Made by a program: the position numbers and the translations under genes. A DNA stretch of 64,000 bases, taken from contig NC_049996.1 of the NCBI RefSeq assembly GCF_000003815.2, positions 1,793,349 to 1,857,348 on the forward strand, read 5' to 3'. The notes beneath the pieces are model-generated. The model had not been told where the DNA came from and did not search any database. It saw only the letters and a program-made list of their open reading frames with translations. Each line of letters starts with the position of its first letter. The first letter of the stretch is position 1. This document shows, in pieces, positions 1 to 11,188 of this stretch. The stretch comes from Branchiostoma floridae. Its lineage: Eukaryota; Chordata; Leptocardii; Amphioxiformes; Branchiostomatidae.

Positions 1-174
1 GCCAGAAGTAACAATGATGGATGATTTTTGTTAAGTCATTATTTTTGTATGACATTGTGTCACACTTCAAGTGGATGTTTTTTCTGTGCTTAGCCATATT
101 AAAAACAAAAAATGTTGTTGTATACTAGTACTTAGTAGCTTACAACGTATACCCCCATGCAGACCCTCTTTTCA

Positions 175-330
175 GACTGGACAGGGTTTTCCGCATTCCG
201 GACTGGACAGGTTTTTCCGAAAACCCCCCTGCGGCTCCCAAGGCATTTTGGGGCACGGTCGGGCCCTTGCATTTTTCTAACTTGCAGTCAAAATCAGCCC
301 GGGACCCGACAAAAAATATTCTGGCCTAGA
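175..330. repeat. Dispersed repeat fragment
   Basis: The core 'ggcacggtcgggccc' followed by an A/T-rich tail with 'cagtcaaaatcagc' recurs with substitutions at about 26780-26850 and, more diverged, at about 29960-30050. No coding capacity was seen. The family is not identified. Confidence 0.4.
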
Positions 331-392
331 GTGCTATATCCCTGACGGACACAGGTGCAATGGGGACCGTAGAATTAGTTGGTTATACTTAC

Positions 393-431
393 TTATCTCC
401 ACTGGCAGTTCAGCTTCCACGTCGATAATAT
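393..431 (-). CDS. Gene A exon 3 (39-nt linker exon)
   Basis: A 13-codon exon lies between an AAAG acceptor (432-433) and a perfect GTAAGT donor (387-392). The peptide IIDVEAELPVEI matches IIDVEPEVPVII of gene B exon 3 in length, phase and most residues, which is the clearest evidence that the two genes are paralogues. Confidence 0.72.
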   Translation of the reverse strand: MLSTWKLNCQWR

Positions 432-1827
432 CTTTAAAAAACAAGCATGTAATTGAAGCAATAGATACCAGTTTTAAAATGGAGAAAGCTATACAACATA
501 CTACATAGTATTACCTTCATTGGTGATATGAGAACAAGATTGAGCTGGAAGATTATTGTCCGTGCCTGAGTCCACTTGAACTCAATTCCCACCAACCACA
601 GAGAGCTCGAGTCTGGAGTTTGGACTTTGTAACTATATAATGAACTCAGTGTCGCGCTTTCAAAAATTCTTAACGCATTTACGTATCTAATAAAGCACAG
701 TTCGAGAATGGAAGCATATACTAGTTAACAAGAGGGAAGGGGACAGGTAGAAGGAATCACACGCGTTTTCTTACCTATATAACGATATCCATATCTCATT
801 TAAATTTTTCCATGTGTCAATTTAGTGATATTTTCACGCCCATCAGTATTATATTAAGGCGTTATTGTGCAAAACGTGCAAGTAGATCTATTTCTATTAG
901 ATAAATGGTAGGTCCGGTAGTGGTAGATTCAGTAGAGACCGAAGAGGTACTGAGGGTGGTGGGTTTGGTGGTGGTAGATTCAGTAGAGACTGAAGAGGTA
1001 CTGAGGGTTGTGGGTCTGGTGGTGGTAGATTCAGTAGAGACTGAAGAGGTACTGAGGGTTGTGGGTCTGGTGGTGGTAGATTCAGTAGAGACTGAAGAGG
1101 TACTGAGGGTGGTGGGTCTGAAAGTGGTAGATTCAGTAGAGACTGAAGAGGTACTGAGGGTGGTAGGTCCGGTAGTGGTAGATTCAGTAGAGACCGAAGA
1201 GGTACTGAGGGTGGTGGTTCTGGTGGTGGTAGATTCAGTAGAGACCGAAGAGGTACTGAGGGTGGTGGGTTTGGTGGTGGTAGATTCAGTAGAGACTATA
1301 GTGGCGCTGAGGGTGGTGGATATTGTGGTCCCGGGGTTGGAGCCTGCATAAGTAGTGGTTTAAATAGCATAATAATGTCAGCGGTAGTGTGGTTATGTTG
1401 ATTAGGTCGTTTATGTTCAGTATTTGCATACTAGTCGCATTTTTCTCATGTGATATGTGATATTGATTTCCCATGGGAAAAATTGGTGTTGAGTAACTTT
1501 AACATCTTTAATTATGCTGAAAACACACTCTCTGTTTAATGATGCCTTATGTACAGATTGTACTCCCTGCAAATGTTGACAGTAACATATTTTCTGGCGT
1601 GAAATGTCACCATGCACTGGTCATCGGTTACTTGGTAGTAACATATTGTAACTGAAAGGACACAAAAGACTACCTATTCAGTAACGTTGCACTGCTTTTG
1701 ATGGGCTTGATTTGGTCAAATTAATGTATTAACAAAAGCCTAGGTATTTGATATGTACAGAGGAGTACTCACCAGATAAGCTGACTATAGACAATAGCAG
1801 CAGAACTGAGACGATCCTGCACTCCAT
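393..1827 (-). CDS. Gene A: mucin-like secreted/membrane protein, 5' part only
   Basis: Three exons can be chained on the minus strand: 1827..1773 (signal peptide), 1343..876 (Thr/Ser repeats) and 431..393 (linker). All junctions are phase 1. The start is the ATG at 1825-1827, which opens a hydrophobic leader (MECRIVSVLLLLSIVSLS) followed by a GTGAGT donor. The second exon encodes eight 17-residue units that are mostly Thr and Ser, as expected of an O-glycosylated mucin stalk. The third exon encodes D/H-IIDVEAELPVEI and matches the 39-nt linker exon of gene B (30841..30803). By analogy with gene B, a SEA domain, EGF and membrane segment should lie beyond the left edge. The donor of the repeat exon (C|GTTTTG at 875) is weak, so that boundary is uncertain. 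Specific function is unknown; a cell-surface or mucus role is inferred. Confidence 0.72.
876..1343 (-). CDS. Gene A exon 2 (mucin Thr/Ser repeats)
   Basis: The acceptor is TTATGCAG at 1344-1351 on the minus strand. The exon is 468 nt, a multiple of three, phase 1 to phase 1, and open throughout. It encodes eight units of the type TTTKPTTLSTSSVSTES, about 12 of 17 residues being Ser or Thr. The 3' end at 876 rests on a weak GT; each repeat also contains an in-phase A|GTACCT that could serve as a donor. Confidence 0.65.
923..1330. repeat. 51-bp coding minisatellite, 8 copies
   Basis: The unit starts gtagattcagtagagac and recurs at 923, 974, 1025, 1076, 1127, 1178, 1229 and 1280, an exact 51-bp period. 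Because 51 is a multiple of three, the plus strand also stays open, but the Thr/Ser-rich minus reading fits the gene A exon structure. Confidence 0.92.
1773..1827 (-). CDS. Gene A exon 1 (signal peptide)
   Basis: The exon has 55 nt from the ATG at 1827 to a GTGAGT donor (plus-strand actcac, 1767-1772) and ends in phase 1. The leader has a charged N-terminus then a run of Leu/Ile/Val. It parallels gene B exon 1 (33849..33798) in length, position of the charged residues and phase. Confidence 0.75.
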
Positions 1828-2100
1828 GTTTGTTCCACCTCTCCTGATATACGTGACAGTGAAACCGTTACAGATCTGTAAATCGTTCTTGACTTAGTGC
1901 CTTTTCACCTACGGCTTTTCTTTAGTGTACTTTCTCCCAAAATGTTGAACGAGGTCCTGGGTTTGTAGCTTCTCTTGGATTCAAAGTAGGACTGGACCGC
2001 CGTCGTTGGCTGTTTGCAGCGTCTGACAAATTCACCGCTAGCTAGGAAGTGGTCTGATATCCTGGTCAAAGTTACGTGCAAAGTTTGTTCTTGACAGCGT
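1828..2100 (-). promoter_or_regulatory. Gene A 5' UTR/promoter region
   Basis: This region lies immediately upstream of the gene A start. The stretch at about 2017-2062 (gcgtctgac ... aggaagtggtctg) resembles the stretch at 34020-34070 upstream of gene B (acgctgac ... gggagtggtccg). The duplication therefore seems to have included proximal 5' sequence. No clear TATA box was identified. Confidence 0.4.
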
Positions 2101-4130
2101 CGCAACACTTAAAAATTTCTGAAAGTAGCTCAGCCCTTAATAGTGTCTGACGTAGGCAAAAATACCACTTTACTATAATTCTAAAGAATGAAAGTTTAAA
2201 TACGCCCAAGAAAAGGTGATCATTTTTGGTCGGATGACCTTCCTATGTAGAAAAATGGAAATGCTATACAGATTGATTTCCTTTGGGTTACTACTATTAA
2301 TTATGACCACATTCTTCAAGTTTATACGTGTTTTTATCATCTAGGTGAGAACAAAAGACCAGTTGAAGCATATCTACTTAACAGACCAAAGGTACACATT
2401 TCATTGAAAGCAAAGCGACTAGTGTTTGCACATGAATTGGCTGCTAAACTTTGTCGGCGTTTTGAGATATAATACTCAGCACATCCAAGGAAACACAGAT
2501 TGGTACATTCAAGGAGACATATCAATTATTCCCCTTTACAAATTAGCTTTTTATCCACAATTAATTTGCCTTAAAATTGGTGAATCCTTTGAATATGATT
2601 CCACACGCCTTTCCTCACTCCATCCAGGTGTAAAAATGGGTTCCAGACTGACTACTTTTGTGAACACCCTTTAACTTTGGAAACACTCTTTTAATTTGCA
2701 ACAGTTGTTATTCCCTTGCAGCGGCCAAAGGGGGCCTGAAAAATCCATATTTACACAATACGGACCCAAAGTACACATGTTATCAAAAGCAAACTTCGAA
2801 CTTTCTTTGCTCTCTTGGCTACTGTAGTCGGTGTTGTGGCATCTAATACTGAGCTCTAACAAGGAAACGCTTAAACCTTACCAATAAAAACCAACAACAA
2901 GAAACTCGAAGTTCCTCTTCTATAAAATTGCTGTTCTTTCCCCCAATGTGTTTAACTATTCCTTTTGATATACTTATGTTCCTAGAAATCCAAGGGTCTT
3001 TATCAGTAAAATAACGAAGGTAAACAGGTTTTAGTTCCCACAAACAGTCCCCGAGCAACGCTTATGTGGTATATGACCTGACAGAGAACACAACATCGCG
3101 ACGCCTGACTTTGAACATGTTCACAATGTTTCATTCATAAATATCTCCAGCTTTACGCATAAAGATTATTAATTCAGAGAAATCTTCAACAAATATCTGT
3201 GCCAGTATGCACTCTTATTTGCATGACTCAAAACGCTGACGTTCTTTAGATGTGTTTCCGATGCGGCGAGGATGAGTGAGTGAGTGAGAGTTCTGTTGTC
3301 GTCTGCGAGGACGGCCATTTTGAAAAAAAAATCCCGCCTTTTTTTTCACAGAATGTTGGTCGTGTTCAGGTGACAATCACGCGCAAAGGTCTGAAAACAC
3401 TTAAAAAGCAAACCTGTACCACACAGAATAAAGAGTGTATTGAGTAAAGTACAGTTGGAGCCAAAAAAGATCGATGTAAGATAAAATAAACAAAGTACAA
3501 AGTGTTAACTGTGTTTTCTAAGAGTTACTCATAATCATTGTATGGTGTATTAAATACATAAGGCAACATTATGTTTGCATAGTCTATTTTATGAATGCAA
3601 GCTGTAGTATGGCCGCTTCAAATACTTAAATACTTAAAGGTAATCAACCTCTAAACGTTCAGTGGGATGCAATCATTTTAAAATCCGCTGTGGGGCGCTC
3701 GTGACACGTGGCATTGCTGTGTAACACAACAAAAAGAGCCATCGGCCTGGTGCCCAGCTGTGTAATTAAAATATTTACGAATCAGACAATAAGGATATGG
3801 TCCAAATCTACCATGTGAAAAAAGATGCAAATTATTAGAACGGTCTAACGGTCAAAAACAAAAACACAAAATTGTGCTAAATAAAGAGATATCTGTGCAT
3901 TTACTTTAACAAATGTTTCGAACATATATAAACGAGTTAGTTAAAAATTGATGAATTCGAATGTATCCGACATTGCAGCTGGTGATGTTCTGAAGCCGAT
4001 AACAGTTTTACAGTAGATGAAGCAACAGGTACATTATGCATAGATTGTTCTACATACCTGAAGTGTGAAATTTTCTAAATCATAAAATGACATTATTATT
4101 TCAGTTATTGACCCTTGCCAGACCCCTTCC
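2100..4130. other. Intergenic, no gene seen
   Basis: No convincing exon was found. It contains a short SINE-body fragment (2600-2660) and, at about 3305-3350, a YY1-like GGCCATTTTG next to an E2F-like ATCCCGCC between A and T runs. That pair could mark a transcription start, perhaps of the 6.3-kb gene, but this is weak. Confidence 0.4.
2600..2660 (+). repeat. SINE body fragment
   Basis: 'cctttcctcactccatccag' followed by 'gtgtaaaaatgggtt' matches the body of the tRNA-derived SINE seen in full at 41235-41495. Confidence 0.5.
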
Positions 4131-5980
4131 CCCTCCCCCATAAAACAGTTATATAAGAACAGTTTGTTGTAACCCCAGCTTATAATCGGTGTGAGAATGG
4201 CGGATGCTTGTGCCACTAAATAGCAGAGCTTTAAAATGTGATTACAATCTTCTTCGCTGTCAAATTATTTTCTCCTTATTTTCTCCTTTGTCCCTTTAAT
4301 TCTTGTTACAACGTTTAAGATATCTATTTTGATAATATAGCCATCTTGTTTTATCCCCTTTTTTTCTTTTTTCGCTATTTTCCACTATTTTTTCAGTTTG
4401 CAGAGGATCCATTAAGTGTACTTACTGTGGCCATATGGGTGTGAGAACAATGTATGCGTTGTACCTAGGACAACTTTAAAACAAGATTTTACAATCTTCT
4501 GTCAAATTATTCTCCCCCTTCCTAGCCCCCCTCCCTAGCTAACCCCCTTTCCCCCTCCGCATTAAACGGTTATTTCAGAAAAAATGTTCTCATGGGTGTA
4601 AGAACAGAGGATCCTAGTGCTACTAAATAGGGCAACTTTAAAATATGATATTACAATATTTTCTGTCATTTTATTCTCTCCGTCCTTAGCCACCCTTCCT
4701 AGCTAACCCCGCTAAACAGGACAACTTTAAGATGTTTACAATCTTCTCCGTCAATTTATTCTCTCTCTTTTTGCCACTTTCCCTAGTCAGTCCCTTGCCA
4801 ACCCCCTTCCCCCATAAGATGTCCCCTTCTGAGTGAATGTATTCTCTCCCTTCCTTAATACCAACTTCCCCCTTCTTTGCCATCTTTCCTTGCCAACCCC
4901 CTTCCCCCATAAACGGTTATATCAGAACAAATTGTGACATTCCTTGGTAACATGTATCGATGTGAGAACAGCAGATCCTAGTGCTACTAAATAGGATCAC
5001 TTAAAAATATGATATCCTCTGTCCATTTATTCTCCTCTTCCTAGCCCCCTCCCCACTAAACGGTTACTAGTATGTCAGGAACAACTGTTGGGCTTGAGAA
5101 CAGTGTATGCTAGTGTCACTTAATAGGACAAAAATATGATCTTACAATCTTTTCTGTCCATGTATCCCCCCTCCTAAACCCCCCTTCCTAGCTAACCCCC
5201 TTACCCCCTCCATATCAAACTTTTATGTCAGAAGAAAATTGTTGCAATCCTAACTTAAGGGTGTGCGAACAGTGTCTGCCAGTGTCACGTAAAAGACAAC
5301 TTTAAGATACGATATTACAATGTTCTGTGTCAAATTGTTCTCTCCCTCCCTTGCTCCCTCCTCAACCCAGTCTCGTGCCCCTTCCCTCCCTCAATAAATA
5401 AATATATAAAAATGGTGTTATCTCAACTTATGCGTTTGAGAACGCTGTATGCTTGTGCCACTAATAGGACACTTTGAAGTAAGATTTCACAATATTCTCT
5501 GTCAAAATTTCTTTCACTCCCTATAGCCCCCTTAATCCAGTCCCTTGATCCCCCCCCCAAAAAAAAACGGTTATATAAGAACAAATTGTTGTAATTCCAA
5601 CTTATTTGTGTGAGAATTGCTGATGCTAGAGCCACTGAATGAACAGAACAACTTTAGAATTTGATATTACACTCGTCTCTGTCAAATTATTCTCTCCCTT
5701 CCTCTCTGAGTCCCTTGCCCCCTCCTCAACCCAGTCCCTTGCACCCCCCCCCCATAAAACGTTATGTAAGGCAAATTAGGGTAATCCCTACTTATTATCT
5801 CTGTGATAACAGCGGATGCTAGTGCCACTGACTATTACAACTTTTAACTATATCGGTACAATCTTCTCAGTCTTTCTCTAAACATCATCTTCTCCAGGGC
5901 CCTAGAAAAAAGACGGTTACGTCAGAACAATGGTTTACCGACGTGTGGGTGTGAGTGCAGAACATTCTGGAGCCACTGAG
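4130..5980. repeat. Diverged tandem satellite, about 150-420 bp period, nine or more units
   Basis: A unit built from 'aaacggttatatcagaac', 'aattgttgtaatcc', 'gtgtgagaacagcggatgct', 'agtgccactaaatagg', 'aactttaaaatatgatatt', a 'tctctgtcaaattattctc' stretch and a C-rich tail recurs with its AAACGGTTAT start near 4141, 4562, 4911, 5060, 5212, 5395, 5568, 5755 and 5908. Copies differ by many substitutions and indels, so the array is old. It has no conserved ORF. Confidence 0.82.
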
Positions 5981-6284
5981 ATGATCTCAATGTACTGCTC
6001 TAAAGTGCGATAGGACGTTGCGCTAGATTTGCGCTTTTATTGCTCATACATAAACATAGCTTAAACTCAAAATAATTTGTTCTGCATATAAGTAAAAGAA
6101 AATATAGATGGCAATTAATCAATCCAGTGTACTCAGTATTAAATTTTGCGTAGTTAGATTTATTTTACTTGTACATATATCTATTTGCTATTATAAGCCT
6201 AGGATAAGTAAATTTACGTTTTCGTAAAGGACACTTATAAGTAACTTTGTATTTTTTTCATTTCACTTGCTCAACGCACAGGAC

Positions 6285-6302
6285 ATGCCTACCAAGAAGG
6301 GG
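6285..6302 (+). CDS. CXXCH gene exon 1
   Basis: Six codons from the ATG to a perfect GTAAGT donor at 6303. The exon probably starts at 6282 after CGCACAG, so the first three bases would be 5' UTR. Confidence 0.5.
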
Positions 6303-7683
6303 GTAAGTACTGCACTGTGTCCTATTTTAGTACCATCTCGTCTCAACTTGATGCTCTAGCATCCAACAATCGCTATCATAATCTAACTTTACCATCCTAT
6401 TTCCCATTTCTAGTACCACATGGTCCCAACTTGTTGCTCTAGCATTCAGCAATAGCTAACATATGATATACCTTTACCGTCCTAATGAAACTACTCTCAG
6501 ACAAATTGTAGGAATAGTGAACAGTAGATCTAGAAATGTCTATAGTTACCCTCTTGTCGGTGTGTGTTGGAATATCGAATGGACCGCATGCAAATGCTAC
6601 AGAGATCAGATGAATGTAGAGTGATTTTACAACACTACAAGGAGTATGGTGCAGCAAAAACTTCTGTAGTAATAAAAAGAAACGTTTGTGTAGAGAACTT
6701 CTTCTAGGGTTGTTTGAAGATTGAGTAAATCGTGTTAGTTGTTTTATGTATCTGATTTGCTTTGTACTGTGTTAGGAAATACTGATTTGTTTATTTGAAT
6801 GGCATCCTCTGGGTACCCCAAAACTCATGTGAGCGTGAACTCTAGGTAGTTACGAAAGTTGAAGAGATGACCACTCAGAACATGCATTAACTGTATACCA
6901 AAAGATGATTTCTTCATTTTTCCCTTTCACATCTTCTTCCTGGACTAAAAATCGTTTCGCTCATTATTTTTCATTTTCCAATCTTTTTTTCTTTATATTT
7001 ATGGCTGAATTTGGGGCTTCACTGTATGATTTACCGTATGGTCACTAACTTTGGCAACGGAAGAATGTCAATGTGCTCCGTGGATGTCACCCATATTTTT
7101 CATGCACCTGATTCGGTTTGTACATGTGTTACAGCTGTTCAGTACAGCAGCTGCCGCAGCTGTGGGCAAGGTGACCGTGAAAGCTGCCCCCAAGGGAGCC
7201 GAGATCTGCGCCTTTTCTTCACCTGATGAGGCCAGGTATGTTTTATGTCTTCTATCTATTCATAATCTTCAAAAACAAACTGTTCTTAATGTTCTTTTCT
7301 CTTTCACGGCTTTGTTTGTACAATAAGATGCATAGATTTCAGATTTTCTAAAATTGCTACAGCTCTGTGTCTAAAGAATATTCTGCCAGTAATTGTGCCA
7401 TATTTAAAATACGTTTAGACAAACGCTAAACTTTAACTGCAAAAAATCTTACATTTTCTGACATTGTATATGTACACAATTCTTTGATGTGACCAGCGTT
7501 CACTCTTCATATATGTAAAGACCTCATTATCATTATTATTATTCATTATTGATCTTATAAACTGTCATTGCAGTTAAGCTAAAGCATTGCTACGATTTCC
7601 ATGCCACCCTTTGCAGCATCGACAAAGGCTACAAAGTGTACCTGGGAAACTGTGCGGCTTGTCACGATGGAGGCGGGAATTAG
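6285..7683 (+). CDS. Small CXXCH protein (cytochrome c6-like C-terminal motif), 61 aa
   Basis: Three plus-strand exons chain in phase: 6285..6302 (MPTKKG, donor GTAAGT), 7135..7235 (acceptor TTACAG, donor GTATGT) and 7617..7683 (acceptor TTTGCAG, stop TAG). The product is 61 residues: an Ala-rich and Lys-rich N-terminal half, then DKGYKVYLGNCAACHDGGGN at residues 42-61. CAACH (52-56) is a c-type haem attachment motif, and GxxVYxxNCAACHxGGxN resembles the N-terminal part of bacterial and plastid cytochrome c6/c553. The chain stops directly after the motif, with no downstream Met ligand and far short of a usual c-type domain (80-100 residues). It may be a truncated or domesticated gene, an alternative isoform, or a motif coincidence. 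A pyrimidine-rich acceptor just before the ATG (6251-6281) suggests a 5' UTR exon upstream. Confidence 0.55.
7135..7235 (+). CDS. CXXCH gene exon 2
   Basis: 101 nt, phase 0 in and phase 2 out. It encodes an Ala run followed by VGKVTVKAAPKGAEICAFSS. A second possible acceptor (ACAG at 7141-7144) would not keep the frame with exon 1. Confidence 0.55.
7617..7683 (+). CDS. CXXCH gene exon 3 with the haem motif and stop
   Basis: 67 nt; with two carried bases it gives 22 codons and TAG at 7681-7683. It holds the CAACH motif, and the frame is fixed by the phase-2 junction with exon 2. Confidence 0.55.
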
Positions 7684-7722
7684 CAGGAAGTGACGTCATC
7701 TAACAACAGGAAGTGACGTCAC
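7684..7722. promoter_or_regulatory. Two tandem ETS-CRE composite sites
   Basis: CAGGAAGTGACGTCA occurs at 7684-7698 and again at 7707-7721, 23 bp apart. Each joins an ETS core (GGAAG) to a full CRE (TGACGTCA). They sit just after the stop codon of the CXXCH gene, so they may be 3' UTR, a downstream enhancer, or a promoter for another transcript. Confidence 0.5.
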
Positions 7723-9720
7723 TACACGTAGTTTAGAGAATGTGACATGTCGTTAATAGATTATCATTTACAACTCCCGTCTACAACTCTGAAACTTGTT
7801 CTTGCACAATTGAACAGTTTATACACTATGTACCATTGCTACGTAGTAACAACATCTCTGTAATGCACTTATATATCGATACAAATCTAATTGCAGTTTG
7901 ACAAGAATTTGAGGTCGACAGTTTCGAAAATCATTATTCCAATTTGTTTGCAATATTGCCATACATAAACCCTTTTAAGTTTCTTGATACAGGTACAATA
8001 CCAGATTTCTGACTCACAACTGTATTCTAAACATCAGACAGAGAGGGCAAAAACGACTCAGCAAACAGTAATTGAAACAAAACAGCGACATTAACATGTG
8101 AAGACTGCGTGTTCTGGAGCGGCAAATGTCACCGTAGTTTAGCATTTAAAAATGGTACGAATAACGGTATGTAAATGTGTACCATTTTGTGCTGCAATAA
8201 AATCTCTTCAGCATTGTGTTCCAAACTATGATTGTGCTTGTGTGTTTTTCCGACATATGTCTTGTTTCATGAGTAATTTGAGTGCTATTTTCCCACAGCT
8301 TGTTGAGCGAATCAAAACAAAACAAAATCAACACAAAAATCACAAAGGCAAGAGATAGCAGAATCATAATGTACAACATGACAGAACAGAACACAGTTGT
8401 ATGGCTAGGGACAAACCACTAATGCCTGAGGCCGTGTAGCGTTAGTCTTAATTTTATGACTGACTATTTATTTATTGACCGACCGCAACCCCTGAACAAA
8501 AATACATGCGCCCATTCCCAACAATTAACACTTAGTAAAGACAAACAACAGTACAGTACTCCCGTCCCGGTAGCTAATTCATTATAGCTTATTCAACATA
8601 CCATTATTACGTAGGCAATCTTATATTTGTTCTCTACTGGTATTTCTACTACTGTCTTCATTTATGTCAAGTAAACTGTTCTTAGATTTTAACTGTTTCA
8701 AACAGCAGATAGATGTCGAAACGTTTGTAGAGAGGAAAATAAGGTTAGGTACCTACGAAACTATATTTATTTGATTTACCACCTGGTTACTATGGTGTCA
8801 TCACGAAAACCATGAACATAAAACTATTACAACAATGCTAAGAATTACAGTCGAGCTATTCCCCTACCCGGTGGCTCAGAGTTGTTAACGGGACCAAAGA
8901 GCTTTGTGCCCGAGTGAACTGAATTGATCCACCCGGAGTCCTCTGACTTCCAGACGTTTACAACTACATAGACGACAGACACACATTCTTAGACTGTTAT
9001 GCTGGTACTTGTCAAAACTTCGAACGCAAAAGAACAGCATTTTCGATACCCGGGAAAGATATGTTTAAGTTTTGATCGACAAGCGGTAACTGTATTGAAT
9101 TATCTCTATGTGATTAATCAGGGTATAGAATAGAGATTTGACCTCTACAAGGCATGTGCACTGTCAGGGTCACTGTGGGTGAAGGTCATAGGTCATAAAT
9201 GTAATTCATTTACCTGATTATCCAATAGAACAGTATAACCGATTATTGATCTAACCCGCACTAAATTTCCAGTTACCGAGAATACCCTGTTGTCGTTTTT
9301 TTGTTATTGTTGTTGTTGTTATTGTTATTGTTAACTTAAGTTGATACAGCGTGTTTGGTTGGTGTATTACAGTGACTGGCGCCTATGTCGATAATTAGGG
9401 CACTGTAGCAATGTAAGTAAACAATTTTGCAGCTAATCAATTTAAAATGTTCATCAATCGGGCAGGCTGTTTCATGTACTTCTCTGTAATGTTCATTTAT
9501 TGAAACAATGAAAGATAAAGGAATTACCATTCAACCACAGGTTAAAACACAGCATTTGTAAATACAAATCCCATTGAACTCATTTCAACTTTGCTTATGT
9601 TGTGCTTGTCTATCTAATTTTTGTGTTATCCTGTGTTGTGCTAATCTAATTATGGCTTAATTAAAAACAATATGCAAATTCTGATGTTTATGAACAGGTG
9701 GTAAGACCACGACGTTTCAA
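7723..9720. other. Intergenic, no gene seen
   Basis: Possible 3' UTR of the CXXCH gene; an AATAAA occurs near 8197-8202. A GTT/ATT microsatellite lies at about 9306-9332. No supported exon was found. Confidence 0.4.
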
Positions 9721-9721
9721 G

Positions 9722-9806
9722 ATGGCGAGTACTAGTATGTCTGGAAGGGACAGAACACAGCGGTTAAAACTGCCCTTGGAAGTCTCGATAGGTCCGTTTT
9801 GGGGTG
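9722..9806 (+). CDS. Orphan candidate first exon
   Basis: An ATG in a CAAGATGGCG context (a YY1-type motif common at metazoan starts) opens 28 codons (MASTSMSGRDRTQRLKLPLE then VSIGPFWG) ending in phase 1 at a strong G|GTGAGT donor. No downstream exon with a matching phase was recognised in the next few kilobases, and I do not recognise the peptide. Confidence 0.35.
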
Positions 9807-10442
9807 GTGAGTAGTGCCTAATATTGTTCACTATATTCTTGTGCCTATTTGGACCGAAAGTATTGCAATGGAATGAAGCAAAAAACACAGTATGGGGTAA
9901 AATATTTGTAGGGTATTCTTTCTTCAAACATGCACTTAGTAAAACAGTCACTGGAGGGCGCTCGTATGCTGTCCTCTTTGGATGCGTTCCTCTTTGGATG
10001 CTTGGATGGGGATTGCAAAAAAACAAACGTTTAAATGCAGACATTTCGGTCTATTTTGAACAATATTTATCACGCCTCATGTTTTTGTTGCTTTTTTTTT
10101 CTTTAAAAGGATGTTTTAAGAATGATAAGGAGGATTATCGTCTATCTATCACTGTCATTCTATGTGCACATGTGCCGCTGACCAACGAAAGAGTCGTTCA
10201 GGTGCAACACATATTTTCGTGGTGTGATTTGGAAATCAGTCGCTATGGGGCGCTGTGAGACCGTGCATGTGCATGTTGTAACTGTAGTTTGTATATACGC
10301 CGCTAGATGTCCCTAACAGTTTATCTATTGACATGCGTTGTCGTGTTGATCTCAACAACAGCATTTCGTCTCTGTTTCTTCATTGAAATTCTTGGTATTT
10401 TGATGTAAAATTGGGTCTTCCGGTGCCGGTAGCTGGCTATAG

Positions 10443-10541
10443 GGACAGAAGAGCATTAAGCTTTGTCGAAAATGGTGTCAACGAGTGAGAGAACTCTTTG
10501 GAGATGTTGGACGAACTGAAAAGAAACGTTTTGAGATGATG
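10443..10541 (+). CDS. Orphan candidate exon (33 codons)
   Basis: A 99-nt phase-0 stretch between a CTATAG acceptor and a GTAAGT donor reads GQKSIKLCRKWCQRVRELFG and continues DVGRTEKKRFEMM. Its composition is coding-like. It cannot join the 9722 exon in frame. It could be an exon of an unseen gene or chance. Confidence 0.25.
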
Positions 10542-11188
10542 GTAAGTTGGTAACTAAAAATGGGAGGGGAGCGCTCAATCTTATAGCGGTGCGACTTCTT
10601 TTTAAGCTTACCACCACGAAACAAACCGGGTTTACGTTAAACTGGACTCTATGCTTGGTAAATTAAACCAAGGATGGTTCCCCTACATTTGTTACTACGT
10701 TGGACACCCTGTTCACGTGGTTAATTTGATAAACGTTAAAGTAGCAAAAGGGGTTTATGGAAAAAGCTGGGCTGTTATAGGTTTGGCTATCCCTATTTCT
10801 GGATCCCATAAAGTAGCAGAACACTTACGACTGTGTGCAGATTCTGCCCCAAAACTAGATACTAGTTTAGTACTTTTATGAACGTTTGAAGGCCAAATAA
10901 TGTTGTATTGCTCTGGTTCGGAGGGGTTGTTAACTTGTTATTTGCAGAGTATCCATGTAGAATTGCTCGGAAATGTGTTTGATGGACAGTTCATCAGTTG
11001 TCATGCATCTTCATATGGTCTGATTCCTGTCAGATAATGTCACTTGATCTTTTTCTTTCATTTTTTCACAGGATTTCATGAATAATACTGGAAATTGATG
11101 CAGCAATATTCACCCCTGTATTTCTGTGCATGATCTTGAAGAGGTCCTGGGAAATACAGCAAAATTACAGGTATTGTAGAGCAGTTAT

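Noticed and set aside
905..1351. Plus-strand 148-codon Val/Glu-rich ORF
   Set aside because: Shadow of the 51-bp Thr/Ser repeat encoded on the minus strand, which has a matching signal exon and linker exon.
7617..7683. Bacterial contamination explaining the CAACH motif
   Set aside because: The motif is in a spliced, phase-consistent exon with eukaryotic splice sites, in the same A/T-rich sequence as its surroundings.
9824..10258. Plus-strand 144-codon ORF
   Set aside because: No recognisable domain, low-complexity hydrophobic stretches and no splice context; it could be chance.
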